DNA of 64,000 bases from Rhyacophila brunnea (GCA_022495005.1 JAGYXB010001010.1:1550001-1614000); one strand, 5' to 3'; positions 23,101-35,124 are shown, counted from the stretch's first letter. The notes: generated by a model from the sequence alone, not told the origin. Numbers and translations are program-made.

Positions 23101-24203
23101 TTGTTATGGTTTTTAAAGTAACTTACAATATTTCCCACTTTTGTTGCTCGCAACTTTTTGCCGTCGGGTAGGTTTACGTCGATTGGCTCTTTAAGCTCAA
23201 CGCAACTTGAATAGAACTTATCGCTTTTCACTAGGTGATCTGTGCACCCGCTATCGAGTAGCCACTTTATTTCACTCTCACTTGTTTCTTCACTGTTTGC
23301 ACTGAGTTTATGATGATTTACTTGAAGAGCCCACGTGTTCAAGTTTAGTTGTTGTTGCTGCTGCTGGATGCCTCTGCCTCGGCTGCCGCCTCGCTGGTAT
23401 CTTGTGCCTCTGCCTCTCTGATATCAAAATTTCTCGTTATTGTTTTTGTTCGTCGGCTGTTGTGGTGTATTGCCGCTGTTTCTGGTGCTGGGCCCATATC
23501 CCTGCTGTAGATTGTCGGTTTGATTTGCGAACCAACACTGTTGCTGCTTGTGTCCTTGCTTATTGCATATATAGCACAGGGCTTTTGTTTTTGTTTTTGT
23601 ATTGAATGTGCTTACATTCGTCTTTTGTGGATTTTCCGTGTTTGTTAGGCTTTTTTCCTTGATTTTCGATTTGACATATTCCATTGTTTGTTTTTCCGCC
23701 GGAACTATGTCAATGAAATCACCTATCGCACTATAGCTTAACGGTAGTGCCTTTATTAAATATCTTATCTGCTCTTCTTGTTGAAGAGTACCACCTGCAT
23801 TTACATATTCATTGCAGGTTTTCTGGAAGTCTAAGAAGAAATCATCGACAGTTGCATAGTTTTTCATTTTAATTTCCTCGATTTTTGACCTGCAGATTAT
23901 CTGCATCGGCGTTGATTTCGTTGAGTGTATTTCATCTAGTTTTTTCAGCATTGTCAATGTCGTGTCGCAGTTCTTGATAAATTCTAATTGGCTGTCTGAA
24001 ACTGCACTAATTAGAATGGTTTTGGCTTTTAAATCTAGTTTTTTCCATTCCGCATATTTTTCTGTTGTTTCCATTGTTCGGATTGCTGGCGCTTGACACT
24101 CGTTGTATTCTAGAATGTTCAGCAATCTGTATTTCCAGCTATTGTAATTCCTTCCTTCGAAGATTGGTATATTTACCTCTGTGATCTTCGTTAGATTTGC
24201 CAT
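20155..24203 (-). pseudogene. copia gag-pol polyprotein, stop and frameshift
   Basis: One continuous frame of about 1350 codons with two breaks. Gag (24203-23427, 259 aa) has the UBN2-type capsid region and the zinc knuckle CYICNKQGHKQQQC. An in-frame TGA at 23424-23426 separates it from pol. Pol order: protease (WLLDSGCTDH, about 23255); integrase zinc region (HRALGH...CATC, about 22790-22690); integrase core Asp (HTDLNGP), Asp (LQCDKGTEY) and Glu (NGVAERYNR); reverse transcriptase (QMDVETAFLNG about 21350, VFVDDLLICG about 21095); RNase H (CYVDSDYAGD about 20600, AEYIALSEA about 20465). A one-base frameshift lies in the A7 run at 20524-20530, inside RNase H. Everything else is open. Confidence 0.93.
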
Positions 24204-24426
24204 TTTCGTAATAATAATTTTATTTATTATTTATTTATTTTTCTTTTTTATTGAATTATTTTGCAGCCTTACGCCGCCACTGCGTTTCACTTAACCAAGC
24301 GGTCTGTTTTCTGATCCGCTGTGATCGCACTTTTATTATTGTCACCGGGAACCCGCGGTACAATTTACGGAGCACTGGTTTTACGTTTTTAAACCACGTT
24401 GCACTAGTTTTATATTTAAACCGCGT

Positions 24427-24436
24427 TCTGCTACCA
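24427..24436 (-). promoter_or_regulatory. Primer binding site, initiator Met tRNA
   Basis: Directly after the 5' LTR the minus strand reads TGGTAGCAGA, complementary to the 3' end of initiator methionine tRNA (known 3' end TCTGCTACCA), the usual type of copia primer. Confidence 0.8.
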
Positions 24437-24753
24437 TGTTGGGATAATGGATCGTTTAGAGGATGTTAAATTATGAACATGGTTTTCTTCATATGATTAA
24501 CTTTATTATTATCATCATGAATAATAATATACAGAGTAAAAGATTACATTGATTTTGCGACCGTTACAATAGACCTTCGATTATACACTGATGTCACGCC
24601 GGACACTCAAGTGAACATTTAACTGTAATTAGTATTAATTAGTATTTAGCATTGACTGACAGCCAGTGCCGTAGTTAAACATATTTATAATATTCTTATA
24701 TTATTACTTATAATATTTAGTTATGTTATTATATTAGACGGCTATATATATCA
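24437..24753 (-). repeat. 5' LTR of the copia element
   Basis: 317 bp with the same ends as the left LTR. It should carry the promoter for minus-strand transcription. Confidence 0.93.
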
Positions 24754-24974
24754 ACAAATATATTAATTAAACACAGTGCGCTTCGTCGCATGATAAATAA
24801 CTAAATATTTTTAAAAAAGTGGTTTTTATAACATTAAATAACGCTTTTATTATGGTTTAATAACTTAACAGTTTGTACCTATGATTTTCATTAATCTCAA
24901 ACTATAAACAAAATTTATTTAACGATAACAAAAATAGCGTTCAATAAAAGCGTATACAAAGGTTTGAAATATGT

Positions 24975-24980
24975 TTTATT
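24975..24980 (-). terminator. Polyadenylation signal of T4
   Basis: AATAAA on the minus strand, about 110 bases after the T4 stop codon; the next downstream feature is the copia 5' LTR. Confidence 0.5.
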
Positions 24981-25088
24981 CAGCCAAAATAATATATAAA
25001 ACATAAAAATAGACTCTTCAATCAGATTAAAAGTGGTTTTTAATTTTTAATGACAGAATATTTTTACTTATGTGAACTGGCATAATTA

Positions 25089-28000
25089 TTAGACTCCAGT
25101 ATTCTGCTTAATCCAATCCCTGAGGGCAGCTATGTTAGAATATACACCTGGGTAGTCTTTGCGAGCACAACCTTGACCGAAGGAAACTATGCCCACTTGT
25201 TTTCCACTAGCGAGTACGAGCGGTCCTCCAGAGTCACCCTATATGTATTAAAAATAAAATATTACATTTATTTTATATATTTTTGGATTATGCTGATGAT
25301 TTAAATGAGTAAAAATGTATTTTTCAGTCATGCAACAGATATGCCTTTCCCGGAGGAGTTTCAGCCATAGAACAGATTCAAACTCGAGACTATTGTGTGT
25401 ATTATAATTTGCCGGTTCCACTGTGACAAATTATTGTTATTCATCGACTAGCCTCATCTATTCCCTATGCTGCGCTTTTGTATATATACTTATGCATGAT
25501 ATCCATCTTGCTTTGTATCTTTATGAATCTTATTTTTTTAACGGCTTGACTATAAGTCGACGACATGTTTTTTTTGTTCTAAAAATCTACGACTTTATTC
25601 CCCACTCATAATTTAAAAAATGAACGCTTGTTGACTATCATGAATAAGGCCTCTTTCACTACAGCCTGCATAATATAATGGTTATTTATGAATATTTCAC
25701 ACTCTTCTTCTAATCTAAGATATACCCCTAGACTATTCCAAACCATGCTTTGGCCAGCGTGATGGCCATGCCATTGGCCTTACATATAATATCATTGGTA
25801 GTACAGGTGGTTGGAATGAATGGATATACTATCAAAAAATGTTCTGCAGTTTTTTCGGTGCCACGTTTGCAGATTGAAGGATCAACGGACTATCCCTACT
25901 TCCTCGTATTATTTTTTACTTTGGTTCGTATTCGAATAATTATTGTCCTCCAAACTGCGAAAGCCAACTTGCCCTTAGGTAACAGTTTCTCATCGGGAAT
26001 CTCTTTGACCTAATGAATAGACTTAATGACTTAGACCTAATGACTGGAATGACCTAAGGACGCTCTTCAAAGATTTTACGCGTGATTGCGTCCGTGTATG
26101 TCCATATACAGGATGTTTTTCATCACACATTACATATGGGTTGTGCGATATACATCGGTGGATACTTTTCTACTGCCATCGGATGGTGTGATTTCAACCA
26201 GAATGTGTACTGCATGTACATATTATTTTGATATTGACTACTTGGGATTAAATAATATACAAGGTATTAAAATTTCATAGCAACCTGGCATGAATCCTTT
26301 CCTCCATTATCAGTTCCAGCGCAGATCATATTATTTGTGATTGGCTGATTGACATTTTTATAAGCAGTGCCACACTTGGTATTGTCTATCGTTTTGACAG
26401 TGACGTCACGTAATTTATATGAAGTTTGGCCACCCTCCTAAAAAATATGTAATACAAGAAAAAAATAAATATGTTTAAGGATAAGTCATTGCGGAGTTGT
26501 AATGGAAGCCTTGACAGAATCCATTATTGACTGTAACGTTGTTAGCATGGTATTGTAGCCTTCTTTATACTTGTTACAACAACACATTATTAATACTCGA
26601 TTTATTGAATGTTGGTAGGTACCTAAAAGGTGAATTTACTTAACGACTAAAAACTCCCAGATATATTTTAAATCAAGATGTAACTATGGAATATTATTTT
26701 ATCTGAATCTAAAAAGTATTGAATATTGTGGCTATTGCATAATAAACAATTATAACGCAAAAAAGCTAACCTTAGAGCCTTAATTTGTAAGGATTTATTT
26801 GATAGCAAGATAATATATTAATTGTACTAAAAATTAATAAAAGTCCTTTAGATAATTTTGACTCAAACTATTTCATCATTATCATCATCATCATTATCAT
26901 CATGAAAATGTGTCAATCCTGCTTCTTCTAACGACTCCCTCCATCTGTTTCTGTATTTATTGGCCGCTTTAAAATTAGATACAAGCTTCACATGGCAGTA
27001 ATCGGTAGTTTCATCTAGTCATTGAAGTTAGTCCCCCAAACCAAAACCCGCTCCGCACTACACTCGGTCTTAATTGAACGTATCACGGGAGCCTACAGTC
27101 GTGATGTGAAACATCTATTTCAATTCGTCTGGGAATGCCCTGGGAGAAAATACCCAAGACTGAGGTTGCTACGCTCAATGTGAGCTCTGACTGAGTTTAA
27201 AGAATTTACTCTAATGCAAGGTACCAGGAAGAGAAAAACACATGTAAATTACGAAAAAGAAAATAAATTTAAGGTATATATAACAAAGAAAACGAAGCTA
27301 ATCATACGGACAGCAAATATTATGTGAAGAGATCTTCACGCCCGCAGTAAGACGCCGCAATTTTTTAAAATGCAAGATAATAATTGGCCTTAGTAGCAAC
27401 CAAGTTGGATGGCCCGATGGGCCCAACAGCTGGTTGGACCGATCTGAGCATCTCCTCCCGTTCGGAGCACATACTCAGACATTCCCAGAAGATATGGTTG
27501 GCATCCTGTATTTCCTCTCCGCGTTCCATCTAGTCACAGATTTTTTGACTTACCTCGTTTTCAACCCCCTACTAAATTTATCCACAAGTATAGATATTAT
27601 TGTTTTCGAGATAACGTCTCCGCTTTTTAGGCATATACGATCATAGCTATTATAACTTTATTGTCTTATTAAGCATGCTAGCAATTTGCAAAAATAATTG
27701 TCGTGATTTAACTTGTCTCAATCAGCTAATGAAATGGACGTTAATATTTTTCTTACCGATGTAGTACCCCATCCAGATACGATGACATCCGTTCCTGGAG
27801 CAACAGTCTCTCCGGCAGCAGGCAAAGTGGCAATTTTGACAGTTTTACCGTCAATAACCATATCTTTAGGAGCATAAACGACAGCTACATCAAAGTCATG
27901 TGTGTTCTTGTCGTATTTGGAGTGAACTTTGAAAGTGTTTGTAATATATGTAGTACCTCCGGTGAACAAATCAGCGCTACCAGTTCGGATGGTGATCGAT

Positions 28001-31000
28001 TTGATGCTACAAAAAGTAATTAAATATTAAAGTAGGTATTAGTATGAAGAAATACATCATTACTATTAAGATGAGACTTTCACGTTGTTTCCTATATTCT
28101 ATAACAGTGGTTCTCACGTGAAATTTAGCTGTGGCGACACAATTGATACTCACAGTTTTATGGCAATGTCTGGTGGCCGCACCAAATTTCACTTTTGTTG
28201 TGATTGAAAAAATTAAAGCTAAATTATATTGGCTAAAAAAATATATCAATTTATTTATTTAAGTCCATTATTACATTTTATTAAAAGACATTTGAACATT
28301 TTAGTACATATCGATTTATTTAAAAATAATGCAATTGGAAATTCCTCAATACTCCCTTTTTTCCAATGCGAGCCGTATGGCTGCTTCTAAGTTTACATCT
28401 GTCAACTGGCTTCAATATTTGTTAGTATGAAGTGCATTACACTGAATGATCTTTCACAGTATACAGTAGTAGGAAAAATCGACATTTTTAATAAAGCAAT
28501 TGTTGCAATTCTTTGAATTGACTTGATTCTTGATCAACATATAACTTCGACCAAAATTTTTCAACCGTGCTATAATTAAAATGGTTTTTAAGTACTTGGT
28601 CATGACTCATTTGCAATATCGCATATTTAACGTTAGCCCAGTTAATTAAATTAAATATTGAAAATGATGTTAGTGGCCGCAGCAAAATTGAAAGAGTTAA
28701 TTACATCGAGTCATTTACATGTTCGCATTTATGGTGATATTGAAAAAAATTCTTGATTACAGTTTTTAGGTGAACTGTGAAGTTAATTATATTCTTTCAT
28801 TTATGTCTATAATTTTCTTTGTCGTCAGAATTAAATATTTTATGTACTTCTTTCGTGTTGTTTTATTGTTCAGTGCTTCGTGAAGTCAATTTCATGATTA
28901 TGTTGTTACGATATACCATCGCTTTTTTTCTAGTATTGATCTAGGGATGACATGCCACACAGTTTGAGATATGTAGCCGTCACAAGGACAGCATTTATAT
29001 AGTCCCTCAATTTAAATCTTTTTAGATAGTCTCTCAGTACACCGTCGCCTGTTATTATTTGTGTGAGTTCGTGGGATATTTTATATTCCTGGCAAGAGTG
29101 ATTGCAGAGATTAGATTTCCGTGTTATTGATCCTGTGGTGGATGTTGTATATCTGTTGTTCTATAGAATAGTTCTGGATATTATAGAGTTAATTAGGCGG
29201 CGATATATATTTTTAGATAAACAATCAGAATTACCATTGTAAAAATAAAAACGAGAACGATAAATAAGAAAAAAATATGGCAGACATTATAACAACTTTC
29301 AGAGGATATATTGATATATTTTTTGCAGTTCCAACTGTCTCTGAATAGTAATTACATAATGCGATTAAACTTTTCATCTATTTTACTGCAGAAAATGTAA
29401 CAGAATTAATAAATATATTATTTTCTTTTTAAATATCTAAAAAAATATCCCCCTTTTGGCATTTGTTTTATATTGCCATTATATTATGACGATTCCTATA
29501 TTTTATATATATTTTTTCTGTACTTACGTAGTTATTTATTATAGGTTACAAACAACAGTTAACTGATGTTTCAGAAATATTTTGGCATTCGAAAAATTAC
29601 CAAGAGTTAATCTTAATCCGATAAAATAACCATATTTTTTAAATTTATATATACATGTGCAAAATAATAAAAAGAAATCATATGCAATGAAAATATGCAC
29701 ATTAATAATATAAAAGAGATAAGTATATAAATTCATCTTACTTTGCAAAGCAATGCGCCGCTGACAGAATCCATCTCTTGCTGATGATGGATCCTCCACA
29801 AAGGTAGTTGCTTGTACCGTCGTCGGTAATGAGAGACACCTGGTATGGATGCTTTTCGATAGTTGTTTCTTGTCCGCCTACAATCTTCGAAGATATTGTG
29901 TGGTTTCTTCCTTTATGATGCTTGGCTGATGGAAATCCTTTTAAAAAACATATTAGATTTATAAAAGCAACTAAAGGTTAAAATGGTTTACATTTAATTA
30001 ATATTCTTGTAATATCATTAGGTTACTATCTTACTTCACTGAGATGGCAATTATTAATAGGTAATTGTGTTCTCAAAATTTACTCATGTATTTAAGAATA
30101 CTGGAGAATACGAGTATGCATTATAGTTTATATTCATATATATATCTATCTGTTATATTACAGAATATATTTTTTTCAAAATAGGTTGATGACATTGCAG
30201 AATAAAATGACAAAGTGAATTTGACTGTCTTTATTAAAAAATATTCATGGCATATATTATTGGAATATATTAAAACATAGTTTTGATCTGTGATCATTTT
30301 TCTGCGGAAGTATGTACATAATAATATTGTAAATGAACATTCTGGTATTATTAGAACATATTAAGAATTTTAAATTTCACACCGTTAGACTCGGTTTCAC
30401 TCGGTTTAACAACATTGTTAAAACTATTTATATACTTAGTATATTTAGATATACTTTATAATGGTGAGATAATATGGTGAAATTTAATATTATTTATTTT
30501 CAATTTTATAAATTAAGACGAAGTTCGTAAATTCCGATAATTTGGCATTTAGACAATTTCCATCTCAAATGTAAACGAAATAGATTAAAAAATATGATAA
30601 CAAACAGTAGAAAAGAATTTGACTAATACAATATATAAAATATAGGTCATTTTGAAAAACTTTAGCAATACACCTATTGAAAAAAAATATTTGAAAAAGT
30701 TTGACAGAGTGGGAGTCGAATTCATAGCTTTCACTATCTGGATGATTGTGCTTGCTACCGACCGATCTATGAATTATGCGAAAATTTATTTTAACAGGTA
30801 TAATATCCGAGGATTTTAAATTCCGCCAATGGAAGGGCGACCGACTTTGAAATTAATTAAGGTAACGTAATCGGTACTAACATGATTAATATGTGACATC
30901 TGATATTAACCAATTACATTAACGAAGTCCTTATACTTGTAAATAGATATTACTTTGTTATTATTGTTATTAAATAGGTACTGAATATTTACTTGATTCA

Positions 31001-31349
31001 AGAATAACAAATTCCAATTAATGAAAATATAATATCATTTTGAAAAATGTTAGAAAAAATTGCATCGAGTGTGATTCGACTCACAGTTTTAAAAATATAT
31101 ACCTACCTATTTTTATTAATTCAAATCTGATATTTTTAATTATTGTGTATATTCAGTAATATTAAATAATAATAAAAAACAGTTTTTATAGGCGAAATTA
31201 AAAATAAACAAATTGATAATTTATCGGAATATAAGCAAATATAATTATATTATAGAATATAATATACTATAAGATAATAATTATATTGATGATATTTGTT
31301 TACCATAAGCGCAACTCAACAGAGCAAAAACCACTAATACTCGAAACAT
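25089..31349 (-). CDS. T4: trypsin-type serine protease, intact
   Basis: Exons 31304-31349, 29742-29937, 27757-28006, 26285-26437 and 25089-25238 join in frame to 264 aa. Signal peptide [16 protein letters not shown]; propeptide [11 protein letters not shown]...; activation site [11 protein letters not shown]; His57 in LSAAHC; Asp102 in HDFDVAVV; Asp189 in KDSCQ, which starts the substrate pocket; Ser195 in GDSGGPLV. Conserved cysteine pairs 42-58, 168-182 and 191-220 are present. Trp215 of mammalian trypsin is Phe (VSFGQ), as in the other genes here. The protein should be secreted and trypsin-specific. A TATA box lies upstream and a polyadenylation signal downstream. Introns contain four LINE fragments and a hAT remnant. 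The CDS shows no lesion. Confidence 0.94.
25735..25920 (-). pseudogene. LINE ORF2 C-terminal fragment
   Basis: The minus strand reads [21 protein letters not shown], the Cys-Arg..Glu-His zinc-knuckle block found at the end of jockey/R1-type reverse transcriptases, with flanking decay. It lies in intron 4 of T4. Confidence 0.6.
26870..27000 (-). pseudogene. LINE 3' end with ATG/ATC-repeat tail
   Basis: The minus strand reads [16 protein letters not shown], then [12 protein letters not shown] as the frame runs into a simple GAT/ATC repeat (plus strand 26876-26904). Many LINEs of the type seen at 58080 end this way. Confidence 0.6.
27055..27210 (+). pseudogene. LINE ORF2 C-terminal fragment
   Basis: The plus strand reads [16 protein letters not shown] followed by [10 protein letters not shown], similar to the HxxxxC-P zinc-knuckle end of LINE ORF2. 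It is opposite in orientation to its neighbours. Weak but readable. Confidence 0.45.
27390..27540 (-). pseudogene. LINE ORF2 C-terminal fragment
   Basis: The minus strand reads [20 protein letters not shown] then EEMLRSV, the same knuckle block as in other LINE fragments here. It lies in intron 3 of T4, next to exon 3. Confidence 0.55.
28105..28690 (-). pseudogene. hAT element remnant, transposase C-terminus
   Basis: The minus strand encodes [20 protein letters not shown] (about 28540), then, shifted by one frame, [20 protein letters not shown] (about 28440) and [20 protein letters not shown] (about 28370). The CERSFS block is the hAT C-terminal dimerisation signature. A hAT-like terminus CAGTGGTTCTCACGTG starts at 28105. 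No partner terminus was found to the right. It lies in intron 2 of T4. Confidence 0.8.
28930..29165 (-). pseudogene. LINE ORF2 C-terminal fragment
   Basis: The minus strand reads [20 protein letters not shown], then, in another frame, [17 protein letters not shown]. This is the TQ.LTG.G..YL and Cys-Cys...His zinc-knuckle pattern of R1/jockey-type elements. At least one frameshift is present. Confidence 0.7.
30650..30780 (-). mobile_element. SINE family A, degenerate copy
   Basis: The inverse strand has a tRNA-like head (B box GAATTCGACTCCC), then TCAAACTTTTTCAAATATT and ATAGGTGTATTGC. It lies in intron 1 of T4. Confidence 0.5.
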
Positions 31350-31386
31350 TGTACTGCTTTGACTTAGAAATTGAAATAAAGACGAG

Positions 31387-31395
31387 CTTATATAG
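31387..31395 (-). promoter_or_regulatory. TATA box of T4
   Basis: CTATATAAG on the minus strand, about 38 bases upstream of the start codon, in a block (AACTATATAAGCTCGTCTTT) shared with T2 (AACTATTTAAGTTCGTCTTT). AGCAGTACA just before the ATG is also common to T2. Confidence 0.65.
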
Positions 31396-31639
31396 TTATT
31401 GGAACTGACAACTAAAAGATGTTTCTCCATTACTACAAAAGTATTATCAATTATTGTGATAGGTGAAGTATTTAAAATAAAATTACATGTATTACTAGCA
31501 AAGTGATAATGATAGATATTAAAAAAAAAAAAAAATAATATGCTAGCATTATAATCGAAGCAGTGAATCTTAACCGATGTTTGTTCTACCAAGGCGCTGA
31601 GTTAACCTACCGTTGGCGATTTCAATAGGAAGGGTAATA

Positions 31640-31765
31640 ACTGTGGTCAAGCAAATCGCTTCGGATATTGATATATTCCACATAGATACATGAGATGAGT
31701 TAGGTGGATGCTGTTTTATAAGTTTTTAAAATAGTTTACGTGGTGTGCTTCTACGTATTCACATT
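31640..31765 (+). pseudogene. LINE family G, 3' coding end
   Basis: CAAATCGCTTCGGATATTGA and TATAAGTTTTTAAAATAG match the end of family G at 59935-60240; it reads QIASDIDIFH before a stop. Confidence 0.55.
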
Positions 31766-33085
31766 GCAAACGTTTTGAAAGCAAGCCAAATCTTGATATA
31801 TACAAAGTTCGTTAGGAGTAAAAGCTTTAAGATTTTTTTCTCTTTACTTATCGGTCAATTAATTATTATTACTAAAATTGTTCAATTAATATTCTCACAA
31901 ATATGTAACCAAATTAATACAGCACTATTTTATTATTAATTCACATAAATATTTAATTGTTTTTAATTGTTTGCGTCCTCAATTGTACAAAATTATAAGT
32001 TGTATTTTTATCAAAATATTTTAAAACTTATTTGGAATCATAATTATGATTAGAAATCACTGGTTCAGTAATGCTATCTAATAGAGGTACCGTGAAAATA
32101 AACTGCGATAGTGATATGTTCGATTTTAAGAATTGAACTACCCAGATGCAAACAGACTATTTTTATTTAATATATTTATTGTCTATTAATTATTTAATTA
32201 GCATGGTGTTCATATACCACGGCTGATATCGGATTGACTCTTGATTTCTACCCAAACATCACGCCTTACCCTTACGATAATCTGGTAAGTTTATGTACAC
32301 CTAATTCTGTGATGAAATAAAAAAAACCTTATATTGTATATATTACTTACGGAGATACATGATTGTTATGATCATGTCATATTGCTTTTTTTAAAACCAG
32401 CATTATCAATATGGGTTGAATTGTATTAAATTGATAGCGCCATATCCTCCACAGTAAAAAATAAATAAAAAAAAAACAGTTTAAAAATAATCTTATTTTT
32501 TTTGAATTAGGTGACAGAAACTAGAATATTTAAATATAATTAATTATTCGTATAACTTATCTTAAATTACATTTTTTATTATCGTTATAGCGCTGAAATG
32601 TCTGATTATGGGTAGTTATAGACGGCTCAGAAAAAAATATTTGATACTAACTAAAATGCAAGATTTTTATATCCTAATGCTTAACGTAACAAAACATGGG
32701 GGTGTATATACTGCTGAATGAAAGTCTCCCATAGTTTCTTTCATTCATACTAGTCACCGGTTCTTTGCTGCGACGTACTCCTATAATTAGATACCATGAA
32801 ACTTACTCGTCGATCAAGTGAGGATAGCCTTGTGGCTGTTTGGTACCCTAGACATACATAACATGTATTTAACCAACATAGATTGCAGTCGCACCATGTA
32901 CAATTATCAGAATTACCTTGAATATTACTCTTTTAAAGGAAAAACAATAATTAAAAGTACAAGTTTAGTGCACATATAATAATTGAGCGTGTATTGAGTA
33001 TTCCAAGTATATAATAATATAAACAGTATAATATGTACCTGTATGTATAATAAAATATGTAAATAATTACAAGATAAAAAGAACT
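31766..33085. other. Spacer upstream of T4
   Basis: AT-rich sequence; no gene or element that I can support. Confidence 0.4.
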
Positions 33086-33095
33086 TTTTATATAC

Positions 33096-33935
33096 TTCTT
33101 CTTTCTTCTTTCACCCTGTCACGTCCCAACATTGGGGCATAGGGCAAGCACAAGTTGGCGCCACTTCCCTCTGTCCATCGCCAACTCCTGTGCCTCCCGC
33201 CATGTCAGACCTGCAGCACGTAGGTCGCTTTTGTAGCATCGCTGCAGGGTGAGGGATGGCCGGCCACGGCGACGGAACCCTTGAGGCTGTGCCACAAGGG
33301 TACGAAGTGCCGCACTCTTTGGCGGCATCCGGAATACATGTCCCAGCCACGTAATTCGCCTCTTCGTGATAACTTCAATTATCGAAAGCTGTTGTGTCTG
33401 CTCACGAACTCGGGTGTTTGCAACGCGGTCGTACCAATGTACCCCTAAGATTCTGCGGAGACATCGGTTCTCAAAGCTCAAAAGCCGAGACTCTTGAAGC
33501 TTAGTAAGATGCCATGTCTCACAGCCATACAGGAGCACAGGTAGCACGCACGCATTAAAAAAACGACATTTGGTCCTCACAGAATACAGCCTTGACCTCC
33601 AGGCGACTCCAAGTTGGTTGAACGCAGAGCCCGCCACACCCATGCGGATTCCAAGCTCACTAGAAATACCACCATCATCGGCAACCGTGGCACCCAAGTA
33701 TTTGAATTTGGACACCAGCTCGACGGGCAGACCAGAAACCCGCAGAGGAGTGTCAGCGTCGATGCAAGCAGCACTGCACATGGATTTGGTCTTAGCGGCA
33801 TTCAGATGAAGACCCACACGCATCGAGTTCGCGGCTAGCCTGTTCACGGTCACCTCCAACCTTTCGATCGTCGAGTCAAACACGACTGCGTCATCTGCAT
33901 ACTCCAAGTCGCACAGTCTTTCTTCGCATAGAATA
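33096..33935 (-). pseudogene. 5'-truncated LINE with target-site duplication
   Basis: An open frame (33119 to about 33925) encodes the C-terminal half of a LINE reverse transcriptase: LEYADDAVVF with the catalytic YADD, VLLYGCETWHLTK, RRITWLGHVFRM and a terminal WREAQELAMDRGKWR. A GAAGAA-type tail follows the stop (minus strand, 33096-33115). The 10-bp duplication TTTTATATAC at 33086-33095 and 33936-33945 delimits the insertion. The frame is intact over 260 codons and GC-rich, so the copy is fairly recent. It is truncated just before YADD. Confidence 0.9.
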
Positions 33936-34049
33936 TTTTATATACAACGTTTTTAAATTTTCTGTTGAATCATAAACTTGACTTGACTAGCTTAAACGAT
34001 CAAAAAAAATTAAGAAATAATACTGAAATGAAATTTTGATATTACATAT

Positions 34050-34200
34050 TCAACTGTTGAAAATGTCCCACTGAGGCGGACGAAACCAGTCCTAATATAT
34101 TTATTAAAGTGGAATAAGTACTATAAAAAAATTGCGTTTTATTAAATAAAAACAACAATACAATGCAGTTCCACCATGAATTGACAGTTAACAAAATAAA
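34050..34200 (+). repeat. Repeat family E, single arm
   Basis: Contains TTGAAAATGTCCCACTGAGG, CGGACGAAACCAGTCC, GTGGAATAAGTACTA and AATGCAGTTCCACCATGAAT. The same sequence occurs inverted at 36040-36178 and again forward at 36182-36268. Confidence 0.65.
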
Positions 34201-34589
34201 AGACATATTAATTCTTAGGGTAACGCATGTATATATCAATAATTTAGTTTCTAGGACCCCAGACTCATAGCAACCAATAATGGTGTCGAAATAACTTTTC
34301 ATACAAAACAGAATTAACTGAAAATGAATTCAATTCTACTTAAAGATGTCTAAAAATATTAAAAGAATGCATTGGCATCGTGTTCTGATATATTCTAAAA
34401 GTTTCAAATGTCTAGCTAGTCGGGAAGTTAGTTAAAAATCGATAGCAAGATTTGTACTGGATAAACAACCACCGGACAAATAAGAATATGACCTAATAAA
34501 AACGTTGTAAAAAGAATTCAGACTTCATATAATTCGATAGAATCATAGTTGGTTTCGTGCCATTAAAGGGAAAATACCAATATTCAAAT

Positions 34590-34730
34590 TATACTTATAA
34601 TTTGAAAATACCTCAGAGAATTATTATATAACTACTAGAAAAAAACTTTTTTAAAAAAATACGACGTCCAGCGAGAAACGAACCGACGTCTTTGAGATTC
34701 ACGCCCACGTGCTCCACCATCAAATGTATT
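34590..34730 (-). mobile_element. SINE family A copy
   Basis: The inverse strand has a tRNA-like head ending GTTCGTTTCTCGCTGG, then CGTCGTATTTTTTTAAAA and a short body. Confidence 0.55.
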
Positions 34731-34914
34731 TACCTACTATCTAATTTTGACGAAATTAATAAAAGTGTAGTAATTACAATATTCTCTGAAGGGTTTTCAT
34801 TTATTTTTTTTTGTCAATCGGCTTTTGTATTTTAAATAAAAGTATTAACAACTGCTGTCAGGATGTCTTTAATTTTAGTTATAATATAATTGCACTTGCT
34901 AATAATTCAATAAA

Positions 34915-35055
34915 CATTTTTTTTATTCAACTTCTTTTATTCAATTTTATTTCACAAGATTTCAAAATGCAATATTGATTATTGAACATAAAAATATATA
35001 GTTTGAAAACATCTTAGAGAATATTTAACTACTAGAAAAAATCTTTTTGAAAAAA
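34915..35055 (-). mobile_element. SINE family A body
   Basis: The inverse strand contains TTTTTTTCAAAAAGATTTTT, TTCTCTAAGATGTTTTCAAA and CTTGTGAAATAAAATTG, i.e. body and tail without the head. Confidence 0.55.
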
Positions 35056-35124
35056 ATTAAATAAGAAACAAATAGATTTTTCTAGTGAATTATAATATTT
35101 ATTTGAGATATTTAATTTTTTTTT

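Larger units (their letters stand above)
19793..24758 (-). mobile_element. Ty1/copia LTR retrotransposon, young but defective
   Basis: A complete 4956-bp element (19798-24753) with two 317-bp LTRs, TG...CA ends and a 5-bp target duplication ACAAA (19793-19797 and 24754-24758). The LTRs differ at one base that I can see (TTTTACTG against TTTAACTG), so insertion is recent. Reading on the minus strand: 5' LTR, primer site, one gag-pol frame, purine-rich AAGAGGCG, 3' LTR. It inserted between T4 and T5. The coding region is richer in GC than the flanks. Confidence 0.96.
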
